A DNA stretch of 64,000 bases from Zygaena filipendulae. Its lineage: Eukaryota > Arthropoda > Insecta > Lepidoptera > Zygaenidae. The stretch lies in NCBI GenBank assembly GCA_907165275.2, contig OU015655.1, forward strand, positions 13,714,501-13,778,500, read 5' to 3'. This document shows positions 45,743 to 55,294 of this stretch, in pieces. The position numbers were made by a program, and so were the translations under genes. Each line of letters opens with the position of its first letter. Position 1 is the first letter of the stretch. The notes under the pieces are model-generated. The model did not search any database. It saw only the letters and a program-made list of their open reading frames with translations, and was not told where the DNA came from.

Positions 45743-45928
45743 AACGGCCGCATTATCAAACTAATGTTAATTGGCATTTAACTAATCATTTTATTTGTTT
45801 TTTTTTTATCTTTACTTAAAATTAAGTAATCATTAAAACGACTCTTAACGTGTCCATGACAACGTATAACTCATGCTTAAAATCTTTCCCAAGAGTCAAG
45901 AGGTTTTCGGTAGATATGAGTGCGGCGG
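45743..45928. repeat. FB237 remnant
   Basis: ACTAATGTTAATTGGCATTT, AAATTAAGTAATCATTAAAACG and a final GAGTGCGGCGG keep the order of one arm. The rest is rearranged. Confidence 0.6.
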
Positions 45929-46290
45929 TAAAAGTGTATCTAGAATAACAATTTCTTCTAAAAGACACCGTGATTTATGTTCGGCTACCCACTCTTTTGT
46001 TTCCGTCCGACTTGGCCATTACTACTTCAGGTGTGCGAGTAGTTACTGAATAAGAAGTAGGTAAGTCTCGCATCGGCAAAAGTATTCCCAAATCGTTTGG
46101 ATTCGCTTCCGAGATTACCTCTCACGTATGAAAAGAACTTTCCCTTTGAACATTTTGTTCCAGCGAATCCATTTCCTTGGTATGTCGGTATTTAGCTGCC
46201 ATTTTTCTATTTCGCCTTTGATAGTAGATAAAACAGTTGTGTCTACTTATTGTTTTTTTTTTTTAATTCAGCACGCTTATTTGTTATATA
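45929..46290. other. Unassigned
   Basis: No gene. The ORF 46128-46424 (98 codons) begins here and runs into the following Helitron, so I reject it. Confidence 0.4.
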
Positions 46291-46553
46291 TCTATATACA
46301 TAAAAATGTGAACGGCTGGACCAGTTTCGCTAATTCTTTTTGTTGTTGTATTTGTTATTGTAAGGAGAAGAAGAATAAAAGATGTTTGGATTTCCTGCGG
46401 GAATTCCGAAACTCCCGCGGGTGAATTTCCGAAACGGTAGGACCGATTTTGACGGGATTTTCACTGCTAATTAGCTAATGTTATAAGAAGTAAATTAGGC
46501 TGCTTTGATGTTCCTGCGGGAACTCCGAAACTCGCGCGGGTAGAACCGCTGGT
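46291..46553 (+). mobile_element. Type B Helitron, 3' tip lost
   Basis: Starts TCTATATACATAAAAATG after A, with GAACGGCTGGACCAGTTTCG and two CCGAAACTC-CGCGGGT modules, ending GTAGAACCGCTGG without CTAG. Confidence 0.8.
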
Positions 46554-46555
46554 TG

Positions 46556-46718
46556 TTAATTTTGGAGTTCCCGAAGGGGTAAATGTTCTGTCCTTTTCGC
46601 TACCCCTGAAAAAATGCCCCTGAAAGTATGCAAAAATTCATTTGCGTATTTAAGGCATAAAAAGGTAACAGACGGACAGACAGATTTAACTACTTTCGTA
46701 TTTATAATATTAGTATGG
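46556..46718 (-). mobile_element. Type A Helitron, 3' tip lost
   Basis: TAATTTTGGAGTTCCCGAAGG to TATTTATAATATTAGTATGGA. It lies tail-to-tail with the type B copy; both hairpins are missing at the junction. Confidence 0.72.
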
Positions 46719-46957
46719 ACATATGAAATGTCTGTATAAACATTGCCTATAAGTAATATTATGTGGATGGACGTGCAAGTAAATAGTTACCTACCAGTAG
46801 ATCGTTATGCATTGCACAGAAGGGCGCGTAGAGATAACAAATGCATATTTGAATTAGCAGATATTCAGTGATGCCCACGCGCACCTGAGCATGTGACACA
46901 AGCATGCTCAGCGAATTCGCCTTAAGCGCACCTGCAGCGCTCCTTGTTTATATTATC

Positions 46958-46979
46958 TGGGGGCACGGCAGTGCCCCCG
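46958..46979. repeat. Terminal hairpin of the Helentron-like element
   Basis: GGGGGCAC and GTGCCCCC pair around GGCA, two bases from the element edge. Read on the minus strand it would be a stem-loop at the 3' end. Confidence 0.85.
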
Positions 46980-47196
46980 CCAAGTCGAGCAACAAAAGCG
47001 GCACGGCCGTACTATCCTTTTCTCGAAGCAATTCAGGCCATTTTCGACCCCCTATAACTTCATTGTGGATAAAACTAGAAGCCTGAATTTTTAGTAAACA
47101 AGCAGGTATTGTATAAAGACGGTATAATTTAAATTTCATTCGATTTGAACCAGTAGTTTAGGAATTATAACTAGTCAAAGTTTCTTAATTTTGTAG

Positions 47197-47242
47197 GTCA
47201 CTCACTCACTCACTCACTCACTCATTCACTCACTCACTCACT
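47197..47242 (+). repeat. (TCAC)n microsatellite
   Basis: About eleven units with one TCAT interruption. Copy 2 of the element has only about four units (61087-61103). Confidence 0.9.
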
Positions 47243-47384
47243 GACCGATCATCAAAATTCTAAGGCACTTCTAGCAGACATAGAAGTTTGAAATTTAGAA
47301 TACAATTAGTGTTTATTGTATAAATCAAGGAAAAATTAAAATATTTAGCAATTTCGGTCCAGTTTTCTAGATACACTAACTGCA

Positions 47385-47447
47385 TAAATAACTTTGTAAT
47401 CCCATATAAATGTATGGAATTACAAAGTTATATATGCAGTTATATGT
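47385..47447. repeat. Internal hairpin AACTGCATAAATAACTTTG
   Basis: AACTGCATAAATAACTTTGT is mirrored by ACAAAGTTATATATGCAGTT, and the first arm is then repeated (47449-47490). Copy 2 has the same arrangement. Confidence 0.75.
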
Positions 47448-47492
47448 ACCAACTGCACAAATAACTTTGTAATCCCATATAAATATATGAGA

Positions 47493-47934
47493 CTAGCTGT
47501 TCCCCGCGGTTTCACCCGCGTTAATTTCGGAGATCCCGCGGGAATTCAGAGATGCAAAGTAGTTAGTACCCTATATCCCTAGGTTTTCTTTACCCCTGAC
47601 AACGTGCATGCAAAATTTCATGAGATTTCACCAGCGTTAATTTCGGAGATCCTTCGGGAATTCCGAGATAAAATTACCCTAATCTGAATGCTCCAACGAT
47701 TTTCATGAAATTTTGTATACAGGGGATTTCGGGGGCCATAAATCGATCTAGCTAGGATTCATTTCTGGAATTCCCGCGCGAACTCTGATATCAACGCGGG
47801 TGAATTAATTATTGCATACTACACGTTGTCAAGGGTACAGGAAAGGTCATAGGGTAGTACTTTTATCTCAGAATACCCGCGGGATCTCCGAAATTAACGT
47901 GGGTTAAAACGCGGGGAACAGCTATTTAAGCCGT
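47493..47934. mobile_element. Helitron fragments captured in the element
   Basis: A minus-strand type A 3' half starts at CTAGCTGTTCCCCGCGG (47493), and a plus-strand type A part ends near ACGCGGGGAACAGCTA (47934). The same pieces are in copy 2, so they were present before the element duplicated. Confidence 0.78.
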
Positions 47935-48174
47935 TGCCCAGATATTAATAAATAATAATAATAAGTGTAGCTATAGTTACCTACCTAGATATAAAGTGTA
48001 GATACATAGTTACCTAGACATAATTATGTTCAAAGGTACAATGGTCAACGGAATGAAAAAGCAAGAATGGGGCATGTGTTTATATATATTATAAAGTTGT
48101 ACCAAAATCTTTCAAGTTATTAAAGTAGACTAAATTGCTCAAAGGAGGAAGACCATTTACAAAAAGAAATGAGA

Positions 48175-48741
48175 TCCCATCAAAAACAAACTTGTAAAAA
48201 AGTCCAAGTCTCGCAACTCACTTCTTCTACAGTAAAAAGTTGTGAGATCAATGTAATACCAAGTCGGTTAATTTATTCAGTGCCTACTTAAGGGTCCTTC
48301 TGTCTAAAGTTATCATGTTATAAGCTAATCTAATAACATTTTATAGTGACCATATCAAATTTAAAAACCTTTTATGTTTTAAATATATTGATTGGCTTGG
48401 CGATCACGTGAAAACACAATGTATCTCACAAGTAATACATATTATAATTAAATTAGATTGTTTAGAACCATAATTATGTATTACATGTGAGATATATTGT
48501 GTTTTCACGTGATCGCCAAGCCAATCAATCTATTTAGAACATAAAAGGTTTTTAAATTTGATATGGTCACTATAAAATGTTATTAGATTAGCTTATAACA
48601 TGATAACTTTAGACAGAAGGACCCTTAAGTAGGCACTGAATAAATTAACCGACTTGGTATTACATTGATCTCACAACTTTTTACTGTAGAAGAAGTGAGT
48701 TGCGAGACTTGGACTTTTTTACAAGTTTGTTTTTGATGGGA
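48175..48741. repeat. 567-bp palindrome closing the element
   Basis: TCCCATCAAAAACAAACTTG is mirrored by CAAGTTTGTTTTTGATGGGA. The arms are about 265-270 bp around a short A+T-rich centre near 48460-48475. Arm-to-arm identity is very high. The 68-codon minus ORF here is part of the arm. Confidence 0.92.
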
Positions 48742-48902
48742 TAAGAATTTCAGTAAGCATTTAATAATAATCATTATTAAGTTTGAACTATGTAAAACAG
48801 TCAGTCTGTAAGAGGACTCCGAATATGGCACATGGACTTCTGAGCATATTCGTATTTTTATTTTAGTTTAAAAAAAAACAGTTTCCAGCTCCAGAAACTT
48901 GA
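48742..48902. other. Unassigned spacer
   Basis: No feature seen between the palindrome and the retroposon tail. Confidence 0.4.
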
Positions 48903-49070
48903 CTAGATAGATAATAATTCTTTATTGCACATCAAACTGAAAAAAAAAGTGTTTACAAATTTTCTTACATTTAGCTAAAGGTATACAAAAGGCGGCCTTA
49001 TCGCTTAAAGCGATCTCTCCCAGGCAACCTTTGAGTGGACAGATTCATAAGAGAGAGGAAATTAGATAGG
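48903..49070 (-). repeat. Non-LTR retrotransposon 3' end
   Basis: On the minus strand: GGTTGCCTGGGAGAGATCGC, TTTAAGCGATAAGGCCGCC, then TTTGATGTGCAATAAAGAA and a TTATTATCTATCT tail. This 3' UTR block with its AATAAA signal is common in lepidopteran LINEs. The element is truncated before any coding sequence. Confidence 0.7.
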
Positions 49071-49424
49071 TTTTTTTTTCTTGAATGATATACCCAAGGA
49101 GGTAAATCATTATAATACAATCTAGTCAATCAAATTAGATAGGTGTTTACATAATATATTGGATAGGAAAAATGTAACTAGTATAAAATATATAATGCGA
49201 TTACATACAAGTAGAGGGGTGTTGAGTTCATACTAGATTCTATCTAGAATAGTCAATTTATAGTAAGGTTTGAAAAATATCCAAAAACTAGCACATTTTT
49301 TTTAACAGACAAATATTTGAAGTTGAAATTCTGAAAGAGCTTGATTTGAGAAATTATAAAAGTTTAAGTAAAAACAAAAAACACACTTCTACTTGCTTGT
49401 TACACAGATTTCTACATTATATTA
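49071..49424. other. Unassigned
   Basis: A+T-rich, no gene or termini seen. AATTAGATAGGT occurs twice (49051 and 49134 regions), perhaps a short duplication at the retroposon edge. Confidence 0.35.
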
Positions 49425-49717
49425 CTAGCTGTGCCTCGCGGTTTCACCCGCGGTAATTTTGGAGTTCCCGCGGGAATTCCGGGATAAAAAGTACCCTATG
49501 TCCTTCTCTGTACCCCTGACAATGTGTACCTAAGTATGCAAAATTTCATGAGATTTCACCGACGTTAATTTCGGAGTTCCTGCGGGAATTCCGGGATAAA
49601 ATGTCCGTCTCCTGGTTCTAAGCTACCTCCCCACCAATTTTCAGCCAAATCGGTTCAGCCGTTCTTGAGTTATAAATAGTGTAACTAACACGACTTTCTT
49701 TTATATAGGTATATAGA
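49425..49717 (-). mobile_element. Type A Helitron, two 3' modules
   Basis: CTAGCTGTGCCTCGCGGTTT at the left. GGAGTTCCCGCGGGAATTCC and GGAGTTCCTGCGGGAATTCC lie about 125 bases apart. The head contains ATCGGTTCAGCCGTTC and a TATATAGGTATATAGA end that abuts the next CTAG. Confidence 0.8.
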
Positions 49718-49975
49718 CTAGCTGTCCCCCGCGATTTCATCCGCGGTAATTTCGGAGTTCTCGCGGGAGTTCCGGGAAAAAAGTGCTGTAGTTTACGGTG
49801 ATAAGCAGTTCCCGCATTGATTTCGGAGTTCCCTCGGGACTTCCGGGATAAAAACTATCCTATCTTTTAAGTTGGACCATATTATAAATGGTTGCAAAAT
49901 TTTATCAAAATCCGTTCAGTAGTTTCGGAGTCCATTGCGGACAAACAACGTGACACGTGATTTATATATATTAGA
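49718..49975 (-). mobile_element. Helitron-like element, type C
   Basis: CTAGCTGTCCCCCGCGATTT to GTGACACGTGATTTATATA and TTAGA before T. It is complete, with two 3'-side modules. Confidence 0.85.
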
Positions 49976-50827
49976 TATTAAGTAGGATTAGTAAGGATTA
50001 TGTAGGTGTCTACCAATCTCGTTTGTTTAGTTTCAAATTACACGTATAACACTGGCGTGCGAGTAAAAGTATAATAATATATTACATCTTATATCTCGGA
50101 AACTAAATGCCGAGAACTGGTATCTTTTTGCTTGGACGCCCACATATCAAAAGATTGTGTTCAGTGTGCGTCTGTTCGTTAGGACCACGAATATAATAAT
50201 TGATTTCAATGAAATTTGATATGAGTAGAAAGCTCATACGTGTCCTTGTTCAACGTACACATTTTTCCGGTTTATTTGTAGGTAGTTATTATTTTTGTTC
50301 TATATTTTATATTTTATTCATAAAACCAACAGCGTAACACAGATTACAATACAATACAATACACAAGTGCAGGGCCAATTACAGGTCTTATCCTTCAAAC
50401 AGTACCATTTATAATAACAGCAGTCAGATGTGGTGCAGAGTTACAATGACAATAATGAGATGAGATTTGTATATAACAGGTATATGTGAGATATTTATAT
50501 CAATACTACACACCACACAGCACATATTACGTAGAGGCAAAGTTATTGAATGTGAAATTGTAACTTTGCAGGGGCAAGCTTCCCACAAGGAAAAAGATAT
50601 GGCTTTAGAAGATAATAAGCAATTACAGCAAAATGAAACTACACTATTGGAGGCTTGACCTTAAACTAACTAAACCTTGTGTTCTCAAGGGAGTTTCGAA
50701 ACTCATGTGAGTGAAAGCGTGGGGAGTAACTGGTTTAATAAAAAGTATGTAATATCCTAGTGTTAGAAATGATAACATGTTATCAATATATACTACTTAT
50801 ACATACGATGCATCTACCATAAGTATA
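49976..50827. other. Unassigned; possible exon-like ORF
   Basis: ACAATACAATACAATACAC simple sequence lies near 50347. The ORF 50467-50658 ends in a K/E/Q-rich stretch preceded by AACTTTGCAG, an acceptor-like string, but no domain or upstream exon is recognisable. A worn Helitron tip (GAGTGAAAGCGTGGGGAG) is at 50710. Confidence 0.35.
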
Positions 50828-51014
50828 TCCTACTAATATTGTAAATGTGAAAGTGTGGATGTTTGGATGTTTGTTACTCAATCACGCAAAAACGGCTGAA
50901 TGGATTTGGATAAAATTTGGCACGTACATTTTCAGGGGTACAGAAAAAGACATAGGGTACTTTTTATCCCGGAATTCCTGCGGGAACTCTGAAATTACCG
51001 CGGGGCATAGCTAG
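50828..51014 (+). mobile_element. Complete Lep1-type Helitron, type A
   Basis: Starts TCCTACTAATATTGTAAATG after A and ends GGGGCATAGCTAG before T (187 bp). It keeps the full middle part but has lost the GTGAAACCG arm of the hairpin. Confidence 0.87.
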
Positions 51015-51175
51015 TAATGTATAATGGTCAGGCAAAATCTGCTCACACATTTCGATTCTAGATTACAGGTAGGGGCCTCTTCAAAAAAAGTTCTGAAAAA
51101 TGGGTACTTCTCTCACAACTCTAGTTATAGAAACAGTTTGTTTATAGTAAACTTTAGCTACAGAAATATTACACA
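51015..51175. other. Spacer between Helitron-like elements
   Basis: No feature recognised. Confidence 0.4.
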
Positions 51176-51400
51176 CTAGCTGTGCTCTGCCGTTTCACCA
51201 ACGTATTTCGGAATTCCCGCAGGAACACCAAAGTAGCCTAATTTACTTCTTATACCATCAGCTGATTAGCCGTGAAAGTTCCGTCAAAATTGGTCCAACC
51301 AGTTCGGAGATTCACCCACGGGAGTTTCGGAATTCCCAGGAACTCCAAACTTCCTTCATAAGAAGTTTCTCCTTCAGTAACAAATGCAACAAAAAAACAT
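51176..51400 (-). mobile_element. Type B Helitron, 5' end worn
   Basis: CTAGCTGTGCTCTGCCG, AGTAGCCTAATTTACTTC, CCAACCAGTTCGGAGATTCAC and a decayed head ending in AACAAATGCAACAAAAAAAC. Confidence 0.75.
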
Positions 51401-51847
51401 TTTTTTTTTCTATAAAATTATTATAAATTATAATTATAAATTTTTCTGTTTGTTCACGCTAATTTTCTAAAGTACCTACAAAAAACTGTTTCATGCCATT
51501 TTCATATGATTAATATTATATTTAATTGATTAAGATTAACAATTACAGGCTTTATTTCATCGAAATCGGGCTACGCGACAAAGTTACCGTTAGGTGTAGG
51601 CGTTGTTTTCTCCACGAACTAACGAGTTCTCACGCTGCCCGAGTAAAACCGCAAGCATCAGCAATACACGTGTACCTACTTCACCATGACCGTAATGTGG
51701 TGATAACACGTGCAAACACGCAGTGTTGCTTCAAATTACCTCGTATTTTTAATTAACTCGTTAATGAAAACCGAGGCAGGCTGTATTCGCAGCGGTCGTA
51801 CAAAAATGTTTTCTATACTAATATTTATCTATCTATTTAAATAAAAA
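51401..51847. other. Unassigned
   Basis: A 76-codon ORF (51526-51756) shows no recognisable motif. No repeats seen. Confidence 0.35.
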
Positions 51848-52131
51848 CTAGCTGTCCCCCGCGATTTCATCCGCGGTAATTTCGGAGTTCCCGCGGAGGT
51901 TGCGGGAAAAAAGTTACTCTATGTCCTTCTTTGTACCCCTGGCAGTAGTTTACGGTGATTAGCTGTTTTCCGCATTAATGCCAGAGTTTCCGCGGGAATT
52001 CCGGGATAAAAACTATCCTATCTTTTAAGTTGGACCATATTATGAATGGTAACAAAATTTTATCAAAATCCGTTCAGTAGTTACGGAGTCCATCGCGGAC
52101 AAACAACGTGGCACGTGATTTATTTATATAA
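51848..52131 (-). mobile_element. Helitron-like element, type C
   Basis: CTAGCTGTCCCCCGCGATTT to GTGGCACGTGATTTATTTATA. It has two 3'-side modules, with GTACCCCTGGCAGTAG between them. Confidence 0.84.
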
Positions 52132-52138
52132 AGTTAAG

Positions 52139-52426
52139 ATGAATCCCTATTTCCCTTGGTCACGGCATCACGCGTGGACGGCTGGACCAATTTCGATAAT
52201 TCTTTTCTGTTGTGTTTGTTAGTGTAAGGAGAAGAATAATATAAAAGAATTTTGGAGTTTCTGCGAGAATCCCGAAACTCACGCTTGTGAATCTCCGAAA
52301 CAGTTGGACTGATTTTGACAGGACTTTCACTGCTAATTAGCTGATGTTAAAAGGAGTAAATTAGACTACTTTGGACTCCCTCCGAGAACTCCGAAACTCA
52401 AGCGGGTGAAGCCGTGGGGCACAGAA
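52139..52426 (+). mobile_element. Type B Helitron
   Basis: ATGAATCCCTATTTCCCTTG to GGGTGAAGCCGTGGGGCACAG. It starts within ten bases of the type C head, and its CTAG is replaced by the next element. Confidence 0.82.
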
Positions 52427-52593
52427 GTCTGTGAGTTTGTGAGGTTGTATCATTGCATCTACTAAACCGATTTTGAAATTTTAAAAAAAAATATAAAGCC
52501 ACGTTATATGTGAGTGTCATAAGCTATATTGTAACCCGGAATTCCCACGGGAACTCTAAAATTACCGCGGGTGAAACTGCGGGGAGCAGCTAG
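52427..52593 (+). mobile_element. Type D Helitron, 5'-shortened
   Basis: TCTGTGAGTTTGTGAGGTTG to GGGTGAAACTGCGGGGAG and CAGCTAG before T. Confidence 0.78.
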
Positions 52594-52628
52594 TGTAAAA
52601 TAACACTTTCAACAATGATATTATAAAT

Positions 52629-52863
52629 GGACATAGATAAGCAATATTGTGTTAACCCACATTGGAGAAATTTTGAGTAAATCGTGTTTTAAAATCATAT
52701 CGTCATTTTGTTTCAGCATTTTTTTATGTTTAAATATTTTTTGGTATTTAAACAATGTAATAAGGTAAACACATAATTAAAAAACGCTCTACAACTCACA
52801 CTAAAGCGTTTTGAATCAATAACTTAATATTGTGGGTTAACATGTTATTGCTTGTCTGCGTCC
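52629..52863 (+). mobile_element. GGAC-MITE copy 4
   Basis: GGACATAGATAAGCAATA to ATTGCTTGTCTGCGTCC with AAAT on both sides. It is an uninterrupted version of the copy at 38512 and gives that copy's empty site. Confidence 0.87.
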
Positions 52864-53223
52864 AAATATTAAAAGAGGTTTCAACAAATATAACACAAAA
52901 GTAATTTCAATAAAGACAATTTATTTATTGCCTACATCTCTGTCTTTTGCATGATGCGGTGGAAAGTTGAGCTGTGAATAGGAAATTGGATAATTTAAAA
53001 ACTTCATAATAACCTCGGCGCTGCAGTTTCACTTCGCGTAAACGTCAGAATTTCTCGATAGAACTTCAATTTGCTCCCTTTAATATGAAATTTCTAAATA
53101 TCGGATATGCGATGACAATATCATAGCATACAGTAAAGGTTGGTTGTTCCCTTTACTATATTCAATTTGTAAATTATGTTCTGAGTGATTTAATAGGTTA
53201 AGTTTGCTATTTCTACTTACTGT
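52864..53223. other. Unassigned
   Basis: No gene or repeat ends recognised apart from a weak TGCAGTTTCACTTCGCG trace near 53022. Confidence 0.4.
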
Positions 53224-53521
53224 ACAATAAAGGATGTAAAATCCGTGATTCTGTACATTGAATATTTTTACCTAAAATTGAGAGGGGTGATAAAAGAAGA
53301 GTAACCAAGCCCAAAAAAAAGTATTTAAAATTCTTTTTTGTCTGTCTGTCTGTTCGCGATAATCTCAGCATCTACTGAACCGATTGTCATGCGGTTTTCA
53401 CAGGTAGATTAAGCTTAGCCTGGAGCTACATATAGGCTTTGTTTCATTGAAATTGGATGTCTGGAAAAAAAGTTGTTGTATAAAAACCTTTCACGCGGGT
53501 GAAACCGCGGGGCACAGCTAG
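53224..53521 (+). mobile_element. Helitron-like element, type E
   Basis: TACAATAAAGGATGTAAAATC, GATTCTGTACATTGAATA and GGTGATAAAAGAAGAGTAACC, ending GCGGGTGAAACCGCGGGGCA and CAGCTAG before T. Confidence 0.85.
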
Positions 53522-53632
53522 TAAATAAATAAATAAATGCTTGCACAGACGGACAGATTTCGGTTAAGTAATCTAAGCTAGATTCAGATGATTGAATTGC
53601 TACCACGGCGTGATGAACAAGGCGTTTCGACG

Positions 53633-53782
53633 GCGTGATTTTGTAGTTCCCGCGGGAATTCCGGAATGAAAAGTATCTTATGTTCTTTCTGTACCCCTCA
53701 CAACGTGTATGCAGAATTTCATGATTGAGTAGTTAAGGCGTGAAAAGGTGACAGACAGACAGAGTTACTTTCGCTTTTAACA
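53633..53782 (-). mobile_element. Type A Helitron, both ends worn
   Basis: GTAGTTCCCGCGGGAATTCC, CTCACAACGTGTATGCAG and GGTGACAGACAGACAGAG in type A order; CTAG is absent. Confidence 0.7.
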
Positions 53783-53854
53783 AAAAAAAAACATTTGAAT
53801 CGTTACAATTATATATACGTATTATTTCGACAATTAGTACCTATTTTGATCACT

Positions 53855-53908
53855 ATACCCCGCGGGAACTCCGAAATTACCGCGGGTGAAACCGGGGAGC
53901 ACAGCTAG
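53855..53908 (+). mobile_element. Helitron-like 3' tip
   Basis: CCCGCGGGAACTCCGAAATT, GCGGGTGAAACCGGGGAG and CACAGCTAG. Confidence 0.7.
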
Positions 53909-53920
53909 AATGTTATATAA

Positions 53921-54243
53921 CAAAATCATCCGCCGCATTTGTCTGTCTGTCAGTATGTTCGCGATTTCCTCAAAAATACTGAACGGATTTTCATGCGATT
54001 TTGACTAATAAATTGAATTATTCATGAGGAAGGTTTAGGTTTACCTATAATTGGCCTAGATTTTGTGTAAATTGATTGAAACATACCTAATGATGTTAAT
54101 TGTTGGAAGTGTAGGAAAAAGTACTTTGTCATCATGAAACTTGGCATACACGTTGTCAGGGGTACAGAAAAGGACATAGGTACTCTTGGAATTCCCGCAG
54201 GATCTCCGAAATAAACGCGGGTGAAACCGCGGGGAACGGCTAG
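53921..54243 (+). mobile_element. Chimeric Helitron-like element
   Basis: The first half (TTTGTCTGTCTGTCAG, GTTCGCGATTTCCTC, TGAACGGATTTTCATGCG) resembles type E. The second (CATACACGTTGTCAGGGG to ACCGCGGGGAACGGCTAG) is type A. Confidence 0.7.
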
Positions 54244-54315
54244 TACGTGCTATAATGGAAGTAATAAAAAAAATATATTTGAATTCCGGTCCAAGAGGTA
54301 GGTATATCTAAGTTA

Positions 54316-54611
54316 GTGCCAACCCACACGATGCGGTGCGGCGCCGCAGCCCAAACCGTTTCGCCGCATGGGCGACCACACGGGCAGCGCGGCGCCGCGC
54401 CGCAGCGGCGACAAAAAGAGTAGGCTTTCCCATCGCTACGTGACAGAACGGGACAAACAACAGCGAGCCGCTTACTCCACTCCCCGCCTGGCCTCGTCTC
54501 GACTCCGATGCGAGCGCGGCGCGGCGCCGGACGCATTTTTGTGTGTAATATACCGCAGCGACGCCGCTCAGGCGCCGGACCTGAGCCGCACCGCACCGTG
54601 TGGGTTGGCTC
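54316..54611. mobile_element. GC-rich MITE with TTA target duplication
   Basis: GTGCCAACCCACACG and TGCGGTGCGGC are mirrored at the right by GCCGCACCGCACC and GTGTGGGTTGGCTC. TTA flanks both sides (54313-54315 and 54612-54614), as in PIF/Harbinger elements. Its interior is GC-rich with GCGGCGCCGC runs, far from the local composition. The 118- and 90-codon ORFs over it follow from the lack of A+T and show no domain. Confidence 0.82.
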
Positions 54612-54819
54612 TTACCTTAAACAAGTTATTCAACACTTAGGAGCTATGGCAGAGTCGCGGCCGCAGCCCGCTTAATATTCCCCGGGAGACTTATAACGGT
54701 ACTGTGGGTAGAACGTACCTACTTTTATTTATATTTTTACTCGCACGCCAGCGTTATACCTACGAGTAATTTGAAACTAAACAAACGAGATTGGTAGAGA
54801 CCTACATAATCCTTACTAA

Positions 54820-54981
54820 TCCTACTTAATATTATAAATGTGAAAGTGCGGATGTTTGTTACTCAATCACGCAAAAATGGAATTTGGCATGCACGTTGTC
54901 AGGGGTACAGAGAAGGACATAGGGTACTTTTTATCTCGGAATTCCCGCGGGAACTCCTAAATTACCGCGGGCCACAACTAA
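54820..54981 (+). mobile_element. Type A Helitron (first of a tandem pair)
   Basis: TCCTACTTAATATTATAAATG to ACCGCGGGCCACAACTA. The hairpin's second arm is deleted. Confidence 0.8.
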
Positions 54982-55170
54982 TATTAAAAATTCTAAAGTT
55001 AGTTTGTTTGTTTGTTACGCTTTCAAGCGTTAACAGCTCCACCGATTATCATGAGATTTTGTATGCACGTTGTCATCAGGGATACAGAGATGGATATAGG
55101 GTACTTTTTATTGCGGAATTCCCGCGCGAAGTCCGAAATTATTGCGGGTGAAACCGCGGGGACTAGCTAG
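54982..55170 (+). mobile_element. Type A Helitron (second of a tandem pair)
   Basis: TATTAAAAATTCTAAAGTTAG to GCGGGTGAAACCGCGGGG and ACTAGCTAG. It follows the first copy without spacer. The 103-codon ORF spanning both is repeat-derived. Confidence 0.8.
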
Positions 55171-55294
55171 TTCTGTTAATAACCAGTTAACGGCTTAGCG
55201 CCGTGGGCAGGAAATGAGAGTTTGGTATCTTCCGATTAGCATATTTTCTTTCATTGTTCATGACCTACTTTTCGAAGATTTCTCTGAGCATGGC

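Larger units (their letters stand above)
46957..48741. mobile_element. Helentron-like composite element, copy 1
   Basis: It begins CTGGGGGCACGGCAGTGCCC and ends TTTGTTTTTGATGGGA, and sits between T and T. In order it contains an 8-bp stem hairpin, a unique block, a (TCAC)n tract, a 60-nt hairpin, two Helitron fragments and a 567-bp palindrome. Copy 2 at 60846 is near-identical over the same span, except for a 12-bp hairpin (AGCGAAGCTCGG) missing here near 47936 and about 35 bp extra here near 48068. T|T insertion without target duplication and a central microsatellite recall Helentrons/DINE elements. No replicase coding remains. Confidence 0.8.

Noticed and set aside
48903..49070. Active LINE
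   Set aside because: Only the 3' untranslated part with a tail is present; no reverse transcriptase sequence lies upstream on the minus strand.
54240..54640. Overlapping 118- and 90-codon ORFs
   Set aside because: They lie across a GC-rich MITE whose composition removes stop codons on both strands. The peptides are low-complexity and show no domain.
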